From Nitriliruptoraceae bacterium (lineage in GTDB: Bacteria > Actinomycetota > Nitriliruptoria > Nitriliruptorales > Nitriliruptoraceae): a stretch of 5,089 bases of DNA. The position numbers and the translations under genes are program-made. Of this stretch, positions 1-5,089 are shown piece by piece (within the stretch, counting starts at the first letter, position 1; each line of letters begins with the position of its first letter). The notes under the pieces are model-generated. The model was not told the origin of the DNA. It was given only the letters and a program-made list of their open reading frames with translations, and ran no database searches. Where the stretch lies: assembly GCA_003554005.1 (NCBI GenBank), contig PWEU01000408.1, positions 1 to 5,089 on the forward strand, written 5' to 3'.

Positions 1-673
1 CGTCGCGGATCGCCCGGTACTCCTCGCGACTGATCTCTCCCCGCGCGTAACGACGGTCGAGGTCCTCGCGCGCCGTGCCTGACGCCGGACCCGAGGCCGG
101 CGGGCGTTGCTGGTCGGTTGGGCGGCCGCCGTTGGAGGACACCTGGCGGACGAGCCAGACGATCCCCACCACGAGCAGCACGATCAGCAGCAGCCCGAAG
201 ATCATCCAGACCACCGTGAACCCTGCGCCGGCTCCGTTCCACATCATGCGGTCCCCCCACCTGTCCATATGGGGCCCGCGCCTCGGGCCCGTTGCAGCAT
301 CATCCGGTCCGACCGCGAGGAAGGCCGTCACGTCGTCGATCTGCGCGTCGCTCAACGTCCCGTCGAACGCCGGCATGCGCCCTCGGCCCTGACGGATGAT
401 GGTCTCGACCTCTTCGACCGTCTTGTGGTCGTACACGCCGATCAGAGAGGGAGCGTCACCTTGGCCCTCGGCGGAGGTGCCGTGGCAGGCGGCACAGGTG
501 TTCGCGAACACCTGCCGCCCGGCGTCGACGTCCCCGACCTCGCCGGCTTCCTGAGCCATCGCCGCAGGAAGGACGACGGTCAGCGCCGCCAGTACCGAGG
601 CCGTGAACAGGACGGCGGCCGACACAGGCACGAGCCGGCGGCCGCTTCTCCGCCCGTCCTCGGTCATGGACAT
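1..673 (-). CDS. Cytochrome c fused in frame to a transmembrane segment and SHOCT domain (partial, runs off left edge)
   Basis: The frame is open from ATG 673 to base 1 (224 residues, C-terminus missing). Residues 1-40 form a signal peptide: basic N-region with twin Arg pairs, hydrophobic stretch, AMA cleavage site before Gln41. Residues 48-120 are a small class I cytochrome c: CAACH haem motif at 60-64 (His64 as proximal ligand), and Met100 in GRMPAF as the likely distal ligand. A hydrophilic linker (121-150) leads to a transmembrane helix at about 152-175, then a Pro/Gly-rich linker and a SHOCT-type motif from about 201 (AREDLDRRYARGEISREEY). Predicted topology is haem domain outside and SHOCT inside, so a single polypeptide is feasible. 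Start 673 is preferred to ATG 667 because GAGG sits 7 bases upstream. The second half (from Met136 at 268 or Met143 at 247) looks like a stand-alone SHOCT membrane protein, so two genes with a lost stop, or internal initiation, remain possible. Electron transfer is the likely role of the first half; the role of the second is unknown. Confidence 0.8.
   Translation of the reverse strand, partial: MSMTEDGRRSGRRLVPVSAAVLFTASVLAALTVVLPAAMAQEAGEVGDVDAGRQVFANTCAACHGTSAEGQGDAPSLIGVYDHKTVEEVETIIRQGRGRMPAFDGTLSDAQIDDVTAFLAVGPDDAATGPRRGPHMDRWGDRMMWNGAGAGFTVVWMIFGLLLIVLLVVGIVWLVRQVSSNGGRPTDQQRPPASGPASGTAREDLDRRYARGEISREEYRAIRD
272..290 (-). repeat. Hairpin in the cytochrome c-SHOCT linker
   Basis: A perfect 7-bp inverted repeat with a 5-base loop; on the minus strand it reads GGGCCCGAGGCGCGGGCCC. 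It lies after the cytochrome c domain and 4 bases before the first internal ATG (268). There is no T-tract, so it is not a classic terminator. It may be a relic of an intergenic region, or an RNA structure that affects internal initiation. Confidence 0.5.
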
Positions 674-1045
674 CACCAGACCTCGTCATCGGCGGTGACC
701 GTCGCTCGTGGACCCGGACCCGCCGGACCCATCCCGAAGCGTCACCGACTCTCAGCATGCCCGACTCGGAGGCCGACACCGGTCGCGACCACCTCCCATC
801 GACCGTGGCTGCTCGGTCTCGACAGGGAGGTCGTGGGCCCGGGGTCGAGGTTCGCCCGGCCTAGTCGTCGTCGCACTCGCCGAGCTCGATCGGCTCCGCT
901 CGCACCACGGCGTTCCACGCGGTCGGCTGGTCGTTGTCGGTCAGTCCTCCGACCCTCGGTGTGACAGAGGATCCCACCGGCACGGCCGTTGCAGTGCGAC
1001 CGACGCCGTCCCCAGACGTCCGGACGGCGCTACCAGCATGGCAGT
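674..1045. other. Stretch without a convincing gene between the methyltransferase-cupin and cytochrome c genes
   Basis: No reading frame here has a recognisable domain. Contents: the terminator-like hairpin just downstream of the methyltransferase-cupin stop (1004-1029); a doubtful short minus-strand frame ending in TAG at 861; a 10-bp palindrome GGTCGCGACC at 781-790; and three copies of GGACCC at 710-715, 716-721 and 725-730. A promoter for the cytochrome c gene should lie here if that gene is not part of the operon above it, but I cannot point to a clear -10/-35 pair. Confidence 0.6.
1004..1029 (-). terminator. Terminator-like hairpin after the methyltransferase-cupin gene
   Basis: A perfect 8-bp inverted repeat (CGCCGTCC / GGACGGCG) with a 10-base loop starts 16 bases downstream of the stop codon at 1046-1048, at the end of the four-gene minus-strand cluster. 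No T-tract follows. Hairpins without T-tracts are common 3' ends in high-GC actinobacteria, so termination or 3'-end protection is plausible but unproven. Confidence 0.4.
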
Positions 1046-2221
1046 TCAGTCGAAGAGGCAGTCCATGCAGACGAAGCGCAACGGGTGCTCCGCCTCGCTC
1101 TCGATCGCATGGGGTTCCCGCGGGGCGATCGAGAAGGCATCGCCCGGACCGATCGGCTGATCGCCGCCTTCGAGCCGCAACCGGCCCCGACCGGAGATCA
1201 CGACCCCCTCGTGGGCGTGCGCGTGGGTGTGGTGGGGCGTCGAGCCACCCGGCTCGACGTCGAGGACCTTCAGCTGGGCGTCCTCGACACCCTTGAGGTG
1301 GCGAACCGTCACCCCGGGCGCTTCGACCGCATCGGGGGCGATCGCGGCCAGCGGTGTCGCGCCGGAGATGGCCACTGAGGGAGCGGCCAGCGGGGCGTCG
1401 TCCGGACGTTCCGGCCGGCGACACCGGGCGATCACGCTGAGGGCGACCTGCTGCTGGACCTCACGTGGGAGCAGCTGGCGCAGCAGCTCCATGACCTCGG
1501 GCGTGAACAGGGGGTAGAGCGCGACCTCGTCGAGGCTGAACCCCGTGTGCCCCGCGACGTCGATGTCATCGAACCCGGCCCGCACGAGCTTGCGGCGCAG
1601 CACCCGCTCCGAGACCGCACCGGCGATGCACCCGGCCCACGCGGCCGGGCTGGCCAGCACCTCGGGCGGCAGGTCGGTCTCGACGACGAGGTCGGCGACA
1701 CACAGGCGGCCACCCGGGCGCAGGACCCGGGCCACCTCCGCCAGTGCCCGGCTCTTGCGCGGGGAGAGGTTCAGCACCCCGTTGCTGATGACCACGTCGA
1801 CAGCCTGATCCGGGACCGACAGGTCCTCCATCTCGCCGACCTCGACCTCGCACCGCTCGGCGACCCCGGCGGCCTCGGTCGCTGCCCTGGTGCGCGCGCA
1901 CATCTCCGGCAGCACGTCGACAGCGATGACCCGGCCCTCCGGGCCCACCTCACGCGCGGCGAGGACCGTGTCGAGGCCACCCCCGCAGCCGAGGTCGAGC
2001 ACGCCCTCGCCGGGTGTCAGGTCGGCCGCGGCCACGGGGTCGCCAACCCCCAGCGCCCAGCTGATGGCGGCTGCCGGCAGCGAGTCCACCACCTCCCGCG
2101 GGTAGAGGCGCTCCGCCAGGACCGCGCCGGCACCCGTCGGGATGTCGCGGTACGCGGTCCGGACCGCCGCTTTGATCTCGGCCTGGAACAGCAGATCAGC
2201 TCCTGGTTCGGCTCGGGTCAC
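1046..2221 (-). CDS. ArsM-like SAM-dependent methyltransferase fused to a C-terminal cupin domain
   Basis: 391 residues. Residues ~20-268 are a class I methyltransferase: SAM-binding motif I VLDLGCGGGLD (74-84), acidic end of strand 2 at VIAVD (98-102), motif DVVISNGVLNLSP (142-154), and VLRPGGRL (166-173). The layout follows arsenite methyltransferases (ISNxVxNLSP, then GCIAGA with Cys198). However, the Cys usually found in the GCGNP segment before motif I is Val59 here (LGVGDP), and no third As-binding Cys is evident, so As(III) may not be the substrate. After a linker, residues ~305-384 form a cupin: motif 1 at PHHTHAHAHE (329-338), motif 2 at GPGDAFSIAPREPH (358-371), a probable metal site. 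The protein ends in Cys385-x-x-Cys388. The GTG start at 2221 overlaps the anti-sigma stop (GTGA), with AGGAG 6 bases upstream. Last gene of the cluster and a likely effector of its sigma factor. Methyltransferase and cupin are sure; the substrate is not. Confidence 0.88.
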   Translation of the reverse strand: MTRAEPGADLLFQAEIKAAVRTAYRDIPTGAGAVLAERLYPREVVDSLPAAAISWALGVGDPVAAADLTPGEGVLDLGCGGGLDTVLAAREVGPEGRVIAVDVLPEMCARTRAATEAAGVAERCEVEVGEMEDLSVPDQAVDVVISNGVLNLSPRKSRALAEVARVLRPGGRLCVADLVVETDLPPEVLASPAAWAGCIAGAVSERVLRRKLVRAGFDDIDVAGHTGFSLDEVALYPLFTPEVMELLRQLLPREVQQQVALSVIARCRRPERPDDAPLAAPSVAISGATPLAAIAPDAVEAPGVTVRHLKGVEDAQLKVLDVEPGGSTPHHTHAHAHEGVVISGRGRLRLEGGDQPIGPGDAFSIAPREPHAIESEAEHPLRFVCMDCLFD

Positions 2222-2481
2222 GGGCGGCTCCTCTCCTCGGTCTCCTCACCCAGCTCGTCGATGAAGTGCTCCATCCGGTTGCGGACGTCGTCCGGCAGCG
2301 TGATCCCGGTCCGGGTCCGTAGCAGGCCCCGCAGCTCCCGGGCGAAGGCCACCTCACCGCAGCAGCGCAGGCACCATGCGAGGTGCTGCTCGACCTGTAG
2401 ATGGTCGGCCGCGTCGAGACCACCGTCGAGGAACTCCCACAGCCGGCGGACCGCCTCTCCACATCCGATCGGTGGCGTCAC
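2218..2481 (-). CDS. Zinc-binding anti-sigma factor (zf-HC2/RsrA-like)
   Basis: An 87-residue soluble protein with no membrane segment. It carries the zinc anti-sigma motif H33-x3-C37-x2-C40, an extra Cys41, and an N-terminal Cys7, in the arrangement C...LWEFLDG...VEQHLAWCLRC that closely follows RsrA-type anti-sigma factors. In that family these residues bind zinc, and thiol oxidation releases the partner sigma factor; a redox-sensing role here is inferred from the motif. The GTG start at 2481 is chosen because it overlaps the sigma stop by 4 bases (GTGA) and has GGAGG 7 bases upstream. An ATG at 2559 would add 26 low-complexity Gly/Arg residues inside the sigma gene and is unlikely. Its own stop overlaps the GTG of the methyltransferase-cupin gene, so all three are probably translated in a fixed ratio. 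Confidence 0.87.
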   Translation of the reverse strand: MTPPIGCGEAVRRLWEFLDGGLDAADHLQVEQHLAWCLRCCGEVAFARELRGLLRTRTGITLPDDVRNRMEHFIDELGEETEERSRP

Positions 2482-3104
2482 GAGCCCACCTCCCGCTGGC
2501 CTCGCCCCTCCCCGGCTGCGGCACCCACCAGCAGACCGGACTCGCCCGCGTAGTCCCACATCTCACGCTCGAAGCGGTGACGGGCGCGGTGGAGCTGCGA
2601 CATGACCGTGCCGGGTGGCCGCTCCAGCATCTCGGCGACCTCGGTGGTCGAGTAGCCCTCGATGTAGCGCAGCACCAGGGCGACCCGGTACCGCGGCGGG
2701 ACGCGTTGGAGCACCTCACGGACGTCGTGCTCCGAGAAGGCCCCCAGCACGTCCACGTGGAGGGTGTCCGAGTAGGGGTAGGGATCCTCCTCCTCGATCG
2801 TGCGGTAGAGGGAGAAGGGCCCGTCCTCCTCCACAGGCACCTCGTCGGGTTCCCGGAGGTCCTTACGGAGCCAGTCCCGCCAGGTGTTGGTCAGGATGGT
2901 GGTCAGCCACTTCGGGCCGGCCTGGAGGTCGCGCAGCGAGCCGAAGGAACGGCATGCCCGCAGCAGGCTCTCCTGGACCAGGTCCTCCGGGTCGACCCCT
3001 CCCAGCCGGCGCGCCAGCGCGTAGAGCCGCGGCAGCTCGTTGCGCGCGAGCTGCCGCAGTGCCGCTCGTTCGCTCGGCCTCAGCGCTCCCACCATCGGAC
3101 CCAT
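2478..3104 (-). CDS. ECF-type RNA polymerase sigma factor
   Basis: 208 residues with the two-domain layout of ECF (group 4) sigma factors. Region 2 spans about 22-81: DPEDLVQESLLRACRSF (38-54) for core binding, then WLTTILTNTWRDWLRK (66-81), like region 2.3-2.4 of SigR/SigH-type factors. An acidic linker (82-125) follows. Region 4 spans about 127-182, with VPPRYRVALVLRYIEGYSTTEVAEML (135-160, quoted in part) and the helix-turn-helix recognition part RPPGTVMSQLHRARHRF (162-178). A Gly-rich tail of about 20 residues follows. The adjacent RsrA-like anti-sigma gene supports control by a redox switch. ATG 3104 is the longest reasonable start, but no good Shine-Dalgarno precedes it (the upstream bases are TCCTCCACG). 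ATG 3095 is an alternative. Weak initiation or coupling to osmC translation may limit sigma levels. I saw no clear GGAA(T)-type promoter to prove autoregulation. Confidence 0.92.
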   Translation of the reverse strand: MGPMVGALRPSERAALRQLARNELPRLYALARRLGGVDPEDLVQESLLRACRSFGSLRDLQAGPKWLTTILTNTWRDWLRKDLREPDEVPVEEDGPFSLYRTIEEEDPYPYSDTLHVDVLGAFSEHDVREVLQRVPPRYRVALVLRYIEGYSTTEVAEMLERPPGTVMSQLHRARHRFEREMWDYAGESGLLVGAAAGEGRGQREVGS

Positions 3105-3113
3105 CGTGGAGGA

Positions 3114-3130
3114 GGACGGCGCGACCGTCC
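3114..3130 (-). repeat. Hairpin in the osmC-sigma intergenic gap
   Basis: A perfect 6-bp inverted repeat GGACGG/CCGTCC with a 5-base loop lies in the short gap between the osmC stop (3136) and the sigma start (3104). On the transcribed strand it is followed by TCCTCCACG and then the ATG. It could be an attenuator or processing site that makes osmC mRNA more abundant than the sigma cistron, or it could mask initiation. The structure is seen; the role is inferred. Confidence 0.45.
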
Positions 3131-3135
3131 AGTGC

Positions 3136-3699
3136 TCAGTCGATCTCCAGCGAGGTGTGCACGGGCACGGGGTTGACCAGCATGTCGCGGACCGGCGAGG
3201 TGTCCTGCACGTACTGGCACAGCTCGGTCAGCTGCTCATCGCTGGCGTTCGGGCTGGAGACCCGGCCGGTCACCCGGATCTCGGTGAAGCCCGGCCGCGG
3301 ACCCTCGAGCCCGAGGAAGGGCCGGACATCGAGGTCGCCCTCGACCTCGTACTCCATCCGTGTGACCTCGATGCCCTTCGCCGCGGCGTTGGCGATGTAG
3401 CCGACCGCGTAGCAGAAGCCCAGGCCCTGGAGCACGAGCTCGACGGCGTTCGGCCCGTGGTTGTTGCCGAGCAGGACCGGTGGCTCGTCGCCCTCGAGCT
3501 GGAAGCTCTCGGCGCGGCTGTCGTCGAGCTCGCCGGCGTGGGTGAACCGTCCGATCGTGCCCACGTTGTGGGTGCCGTCCTCCCACCGGCTGCCCGCGCG
3601 GAAGGTGAAGTGGCCGAGCTCCGCATCGGTCCCGAGCGCCTCCGCGGTCGCCTGGAGCCGATCGAGGTCGATGCCGTTGCGGACCGTCATGGTCGTCAC
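3136..3699 (-). CDS. OsmC/Ohr-family protein
   Basis: 187 residues, slightly longer than classic OsmC/Ohr (about 140-150) because of a ~25-residue N-terminal extension. The fold signature is clear: HNVGTIGRF beta region (44-52), a PNAVELVLQGLGFCYAVGYI helix (83-102) with Glu87 and Cys96, a second beta-alpha-beta unit, and the closing SPVRDMLVNPVPV (168-180). Family members reduce organic hydroperoxides with a Cys pair. Cys96 fits the first, but the position of the second (CPV in Ohr) is Ser168-Pro-Val, and the nearest Cys is Cys161. Peroxidase activity is therefore uncertain, and another thiol chemistry is possible. The GTG start at 3699 is preferred over ATG 3690 because AAGGAGG lies 5 bases upstream. 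First gene of the cluster, 31 bases ahead of the sigma gene and divergent from the TPR gene, so the promoter for the whole cluster probably lies in 3700-3875. Its product fits an oxidative-stress regulon. Confidence 0.88.
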   Translation of the reverse strand: MTTMTVRNGIDLDRLQATAEALGTDAELGHFTFRAGSRWEDGTHNVGTIGRFTHAGELDDSRAESFQLEGDEPPVLLGNNHGPNAVELVLQGLGFCYAVGYIANAAAKGIEVTRMEYEVEGDLDVRPFLGLEGPRPGFTEIRVTGRVSSPNASDEQLTELCQYVQDTSPVRDMLVNPVPVHTSLEID

Positions 3700-3875
3700 G
3701 ATGTCCTCCTTGTCGTGGTCGTGGTGCGGTACGGCGGCGGATCACCGCCATACAGAGGAGGACGAACCGGAGGCGCGAGCCATTGCACGCCACCACGGCT
3801 TTCCCGCTGCTCAGCTCGCTCGGTTGGGTCGGCCCACGGCTCGCAGTGACGACACCGGTCACCACGCTGGCGTGG
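3700..3875. promoter_or_regulatory. Divergent intergenic region expected to hold the promoters of osmC and of the TPR gene
   Basis: The 176 bases separate two divergently oriented genes. Visible elements: the strong osmC ribosome binding site AAGGAGG (minus strand, about 3705-3711) and an imperfect palindrome with a 5-bp core, GGCGG-ATCA-CCGCC, at 3736-3749, which could be an operator. GGGAAA on the minus strand (3805-3800) resembles the -35 of some ECF promoters, but I find no matching -10 (GTT) 16-18 bases downstream, so no promoter is assigned. No Shine-Dalgarno precedes the plus-strand gene, which may be leaderless. Confidence 0.35.
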
Positions 3876-5089
3876 ATGTCCGAGGACCTCCGCCGCTCGT
3901 CGACGACCCGCGCGGGCGCGGATGCGCTGTCACGGGGAGACTGGCAGGACGCGTGGGTCCGCTTCGCAGCAGCGGCTCAGCAGGGGGGGGCCGCCGAGGC
4001 GCTCGAGTGGCTGAGCTGGGCGGCCTGGTGGCTCGATGACGTCGATGCCTGCATCGATGCCCGCGAGCGCGCGTATCGCGCCTACCGTGACGCCGGCGCT
4101 GATCGTGCGGCAGCACGGATGGCGCTGTGGCTGGCGGACGACCACGCCCTGGCGGATGGCGACCCCGAGGTCGCGCTGCACCACGCCCGGGAGGGTGTCG
4201 ACGCGGGGCAGCGCCACGGTCGGGTGGATCTCGAGATGTTCGCGGTGGCGACCGAGGGCGTCGCACGCCTGCGGTTGGGGGAGGTCGACGCGGGCTTGCG
4301 TCGGCTCAGCGAGGCCGCCACGGCGGCGTTGGCCGGGGAGTACGAGAACCTCGCTCCTGCGGCCTGGTCGTGCTGTCTGCTGCTCGCGACCTGTGAGGAT
4401 CGCCGCGAGTACGACCGCGGGGTCCAGTGGTGCGAGCAGGTCGCCGCCTTCAGCGAACGGACGAACGCGCGCTTCCTGCGGGCGGTGTGCAGCGCCCACT
4501 ACGGCGCGATCCTCGCCTGGTACGGACGGCTCGAGGAGGCTGAGGGCGCCCTGGTGGCCGCGGGCGACGCCATCAGCGAGCAGCGCCCGACGTGGCGTCC
4601 CGAGGCACTGGTGCGGCTCGGGCAGCTGCGCCGACAGGTCGGCCTGCACAGGCGACACGGCGCACGGCTGCACGGTGCACCGTCGAGCTACCCGATGAGG
4701 AGGGAGCTCGATGCACGGACTGATCGAACACCAGCAGGTGGCGCGACGGACCTGGGCCATGGGCGACTTCTTCGCCACCGCTGCGCCCCCATGCCGGCAC
4801 CACCCGACTTCGTCGATCCACCGCTGGGCTGGGGGGAAGGGACCTACGTGCAGCAACTGTTCGACGGCACCCGCGTGCGGCTGCGCTTCGACCGTGGGCA
4901 CTGGGACATCACCCACGACTCCGTCGAGGCCGCCGTCGAGTGCTACCCGCGGTTGTTCGGCCCGCTCGCCTCGGCGCGCCAGCTCGCCGAGGAGGAGGGC
5001 CGCTGGCCAGCGTTCGAGGCCGACCTCACCGCGCTGTTCGAACGGCTCGACACGACCGGTGGTACGGAGGTCACGTTCCCGGCCGAGTA
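3876..5089 (+). CDS. Truncated LuxR-type TPR protein; frame stays open into a methyltransferase fragment (runs off right edge)
   Basis: The frame has no stop from ATG 3876 to the window end (404 codons). Residues 1-254 form a helical TPR-like array (SRGDWQDAWVRFAAAAQ, ALEWLSWAAWWLDD, ARERAYRAYRDAGADRAAAR and similar units) typical of the sensor part of ~550-residue LuxR regulators that end in a DNA-binding HTH. Similarity stops abruptly after LVRLGQLRRQ (about base 4637); the remaining TPRs and the HTH are absent. From 4638 to about 4790 the frame encodes Arg/His-rich sequence that looks untranslated. From about 4791 it matches the C-terminus of a SAM methyltransferase. The chimaera is probably fortuitous, with long open frames being common at this GC. 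The start is uncertain: no Shine-Dalgarno at 3876, and GTG 3846 is an in-frame alternative. A DNA-binding function is unlikely for the surviving piece. Confidence 0.6.
   Translation, partial: MSEDLRRSSTTRAGADALSRGDWQDAWVRFAAAAQQGGAAEALEWLSWAAWWLDDVDACIDARERAYRAYRDAGADRAAARMALWLADDHALADGDPEVALHHAREGVDAGQRHGRVDLEMFAVATEGVARLRLGEVDAGLRRLSEAATAALAGEYENLAPAAWSCCLLLATCEDRREYDRGVQWCEQVAAFSERTNARFLRAVCSAHYGAILAWYGRLEEAEGALVAAGDAISEQRPTWRPEALVRLGQLRRQVGLHRRHGARLHGAPSSYPMRRELDARTDRTPAGGATDLGHGRLLRHRCAPMPAPPDFVDPPLGWGEGTYVQQLFDGTRVRLRFDRGHWDITHDSVEAAVECYPRLFGPLASARQLAEEEGRWPAFEADLTALFERLDTTGGTEVTFPAE
3983..3990 (+). repeat. Run of eight G in the TPR gene
   Basis: The longest homopolymer noticed in the window. 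The TPR frame is coherent on both sides with eight Gs (Gln-Gly-Gly-Ala), so the count is probably right. Such runs are prone to slippage or miscounting. Confidence 0.6.
4672..4683. repeat. 12-bp perfect palindrome ACGGTGCACCGT
   Basis: A perfect dyad 27 bases upstream of the methyltransferase remnant's ATG (4711), next to a tandem GCACGG pair (4662-4667, 4670-4675). It could be an operator for the downstream gene or a footprint of the rearrangement that truncated the TPR gene. No regulator is indicated by the sequence. Confidence 0.35.
4711..5089 (+). pseudogene. SAM-dependent methyltransferase remnant lacking its catalytic core (runs off right edge)
   Basis: ATG 4711 has a good ribosome binding site (AGGAGG 7-8 bases upstream), and an in-frame TGA (4696) closes the frame ahead of it. 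The first ~25 residues (MHGLIEHQQVARRTWAMGDF and on, to about 4785) match the N-terminus of class I methyltransferases of the 'xxRxxWAxGDY' type. Coding sense then jumps to another frame. From about 4791, MPAPPDFVDPPLGWGEGTYV, then RLRFDRGHWDIT, LFGPLASARQLAEEE and VTFPAE follow the C-terminal third of the same family, ending at the window edge. The SAM-binding Rossmann core with its GxGxG motif, normally some 130 residues, is missing, and the two parts are out of frame. An internal deletion in nature or in the assembly explains this best. The fragment cannot be an active methyltransferase as it stands. Confidence 0.6.

Noticed and set aside
710..730. Three copies of GGACCC
   Set aside because: Six-base units, partly tandem, no larger structure; not enough to call a functional repeat.
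781..790. Palindrome GGTCGCGACC upstream of the cytochrome c gene
   Set aside because: Only 10 bp and made of common GC-rich words; expected by chance in this base composition. No supporting promoter elements.
107..964. Plus-strand open frame opposite the cytochrome c gene
   Set aside because: His/Arg/Gly-rich translation with no domain; opposite a clear cytochrome c with signal peptide and CAACH. A by-product of high GC.
861..1424. Long minus-strand open frame (187 codons from ATG 1424) overlapping the cupin region
   Set aside because: Most of it is Arg/Gly/Pro-rich antisense-type sequence lying over the cupin in another frame; only the last ~27 codons outside the cupin gene show normal codon bias, and these are reported separately.
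1547..2605. Plus-strand open frame of about 350 codons
   Set aside because: Runs opposite three recognised genes (methyltransferase, anti-sigma, sigma) and has no domain of its own.
2376..3176. Plus-strand open frame opposite the sigma factor gene
   Set aside because: Mirror of the sigma coding strand; the minus strand has unmistakable sigma region 2 and region 4 motifs.
3800..3805. GGGAAA on the minus strand as the -35 of an ECF promoter for osmC
   Set aside because: No GTT-type -10 at the required 16-18 base spacing; the nearest GGTTC is 31 bases away.
3930..4916. Minus-strand open frame of about 330 codons opposite the TPR gene
   Set aside because: No recognisable domain, while the plus strand shows coherent TPR helices with normal codon bias.

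Overview
This is a high-GC window (roughly 70% G+C by eye, codon third positions almost always G or C). It probably comes from an actinobacterium or a deep-branching relative. The lineage is inferred from base composition, frequent GTG starts, an RsrA-like zinc anti-sigma factor beside an ECF sigma factor, and a SHOCT-domain membrane protein. No rRNA, tRNA, CRISPR array or insertion sequence is visible.

Left end, minus strand (673 down to 1, running off the window): a class I cytochrome c with a signal peptide. It reads without a stop into a transmembrane segment and a SHOCT domain, so it is either a real fusion or two adjacent genes with no stop between them. A 7-bp hairpin (272-290) lies in the linker just before two possible internal starts. 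Between 674 and 1045 there is no convincing gene, only a terminator-like hairpin (1004-1029) and one doubtful short reading frame.

Centre, minus strand (3699 down to 1046): a compact four-gene cluster in the order OsmC-family protein, ECF sigma factor, zinc-binding anti-sigma factor, and an ArsM-like methyltransferase fused to a cupin domain. The last three genes overlap by 4 bases at each junction (GTGA), so they are very probably translationally coupled. The anti-sigma factor carries the H-x3-C-x2-C zinc motif of thiol-redox sensors, OsmC proteins handle thiol or peroxide stress, and the last gene is rich in Cys and His. I infer a redox- or metalloid-responsive regulon with its own effector enzymes. 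A hairpin in the 33-bp gap between osmC and the sigma gene may set their relative expression.

Right end, plus strand (3876 to the edge), divergent from the cluster: one open frame that begins as the TPR region typical of large LuxR-type regulators but breaks off after about 254 residues. It is followed by a remnant of a SAM-dependent methyltransferase. That remnant keeps its Shine-Dalgarno sequence, the first ~25 residues (one frame) and the C-terminal ~100 residues (another frame), and lacks the whole SAM-binding core. This looks like a locus collapsed by two deletions, or by a misassembly.
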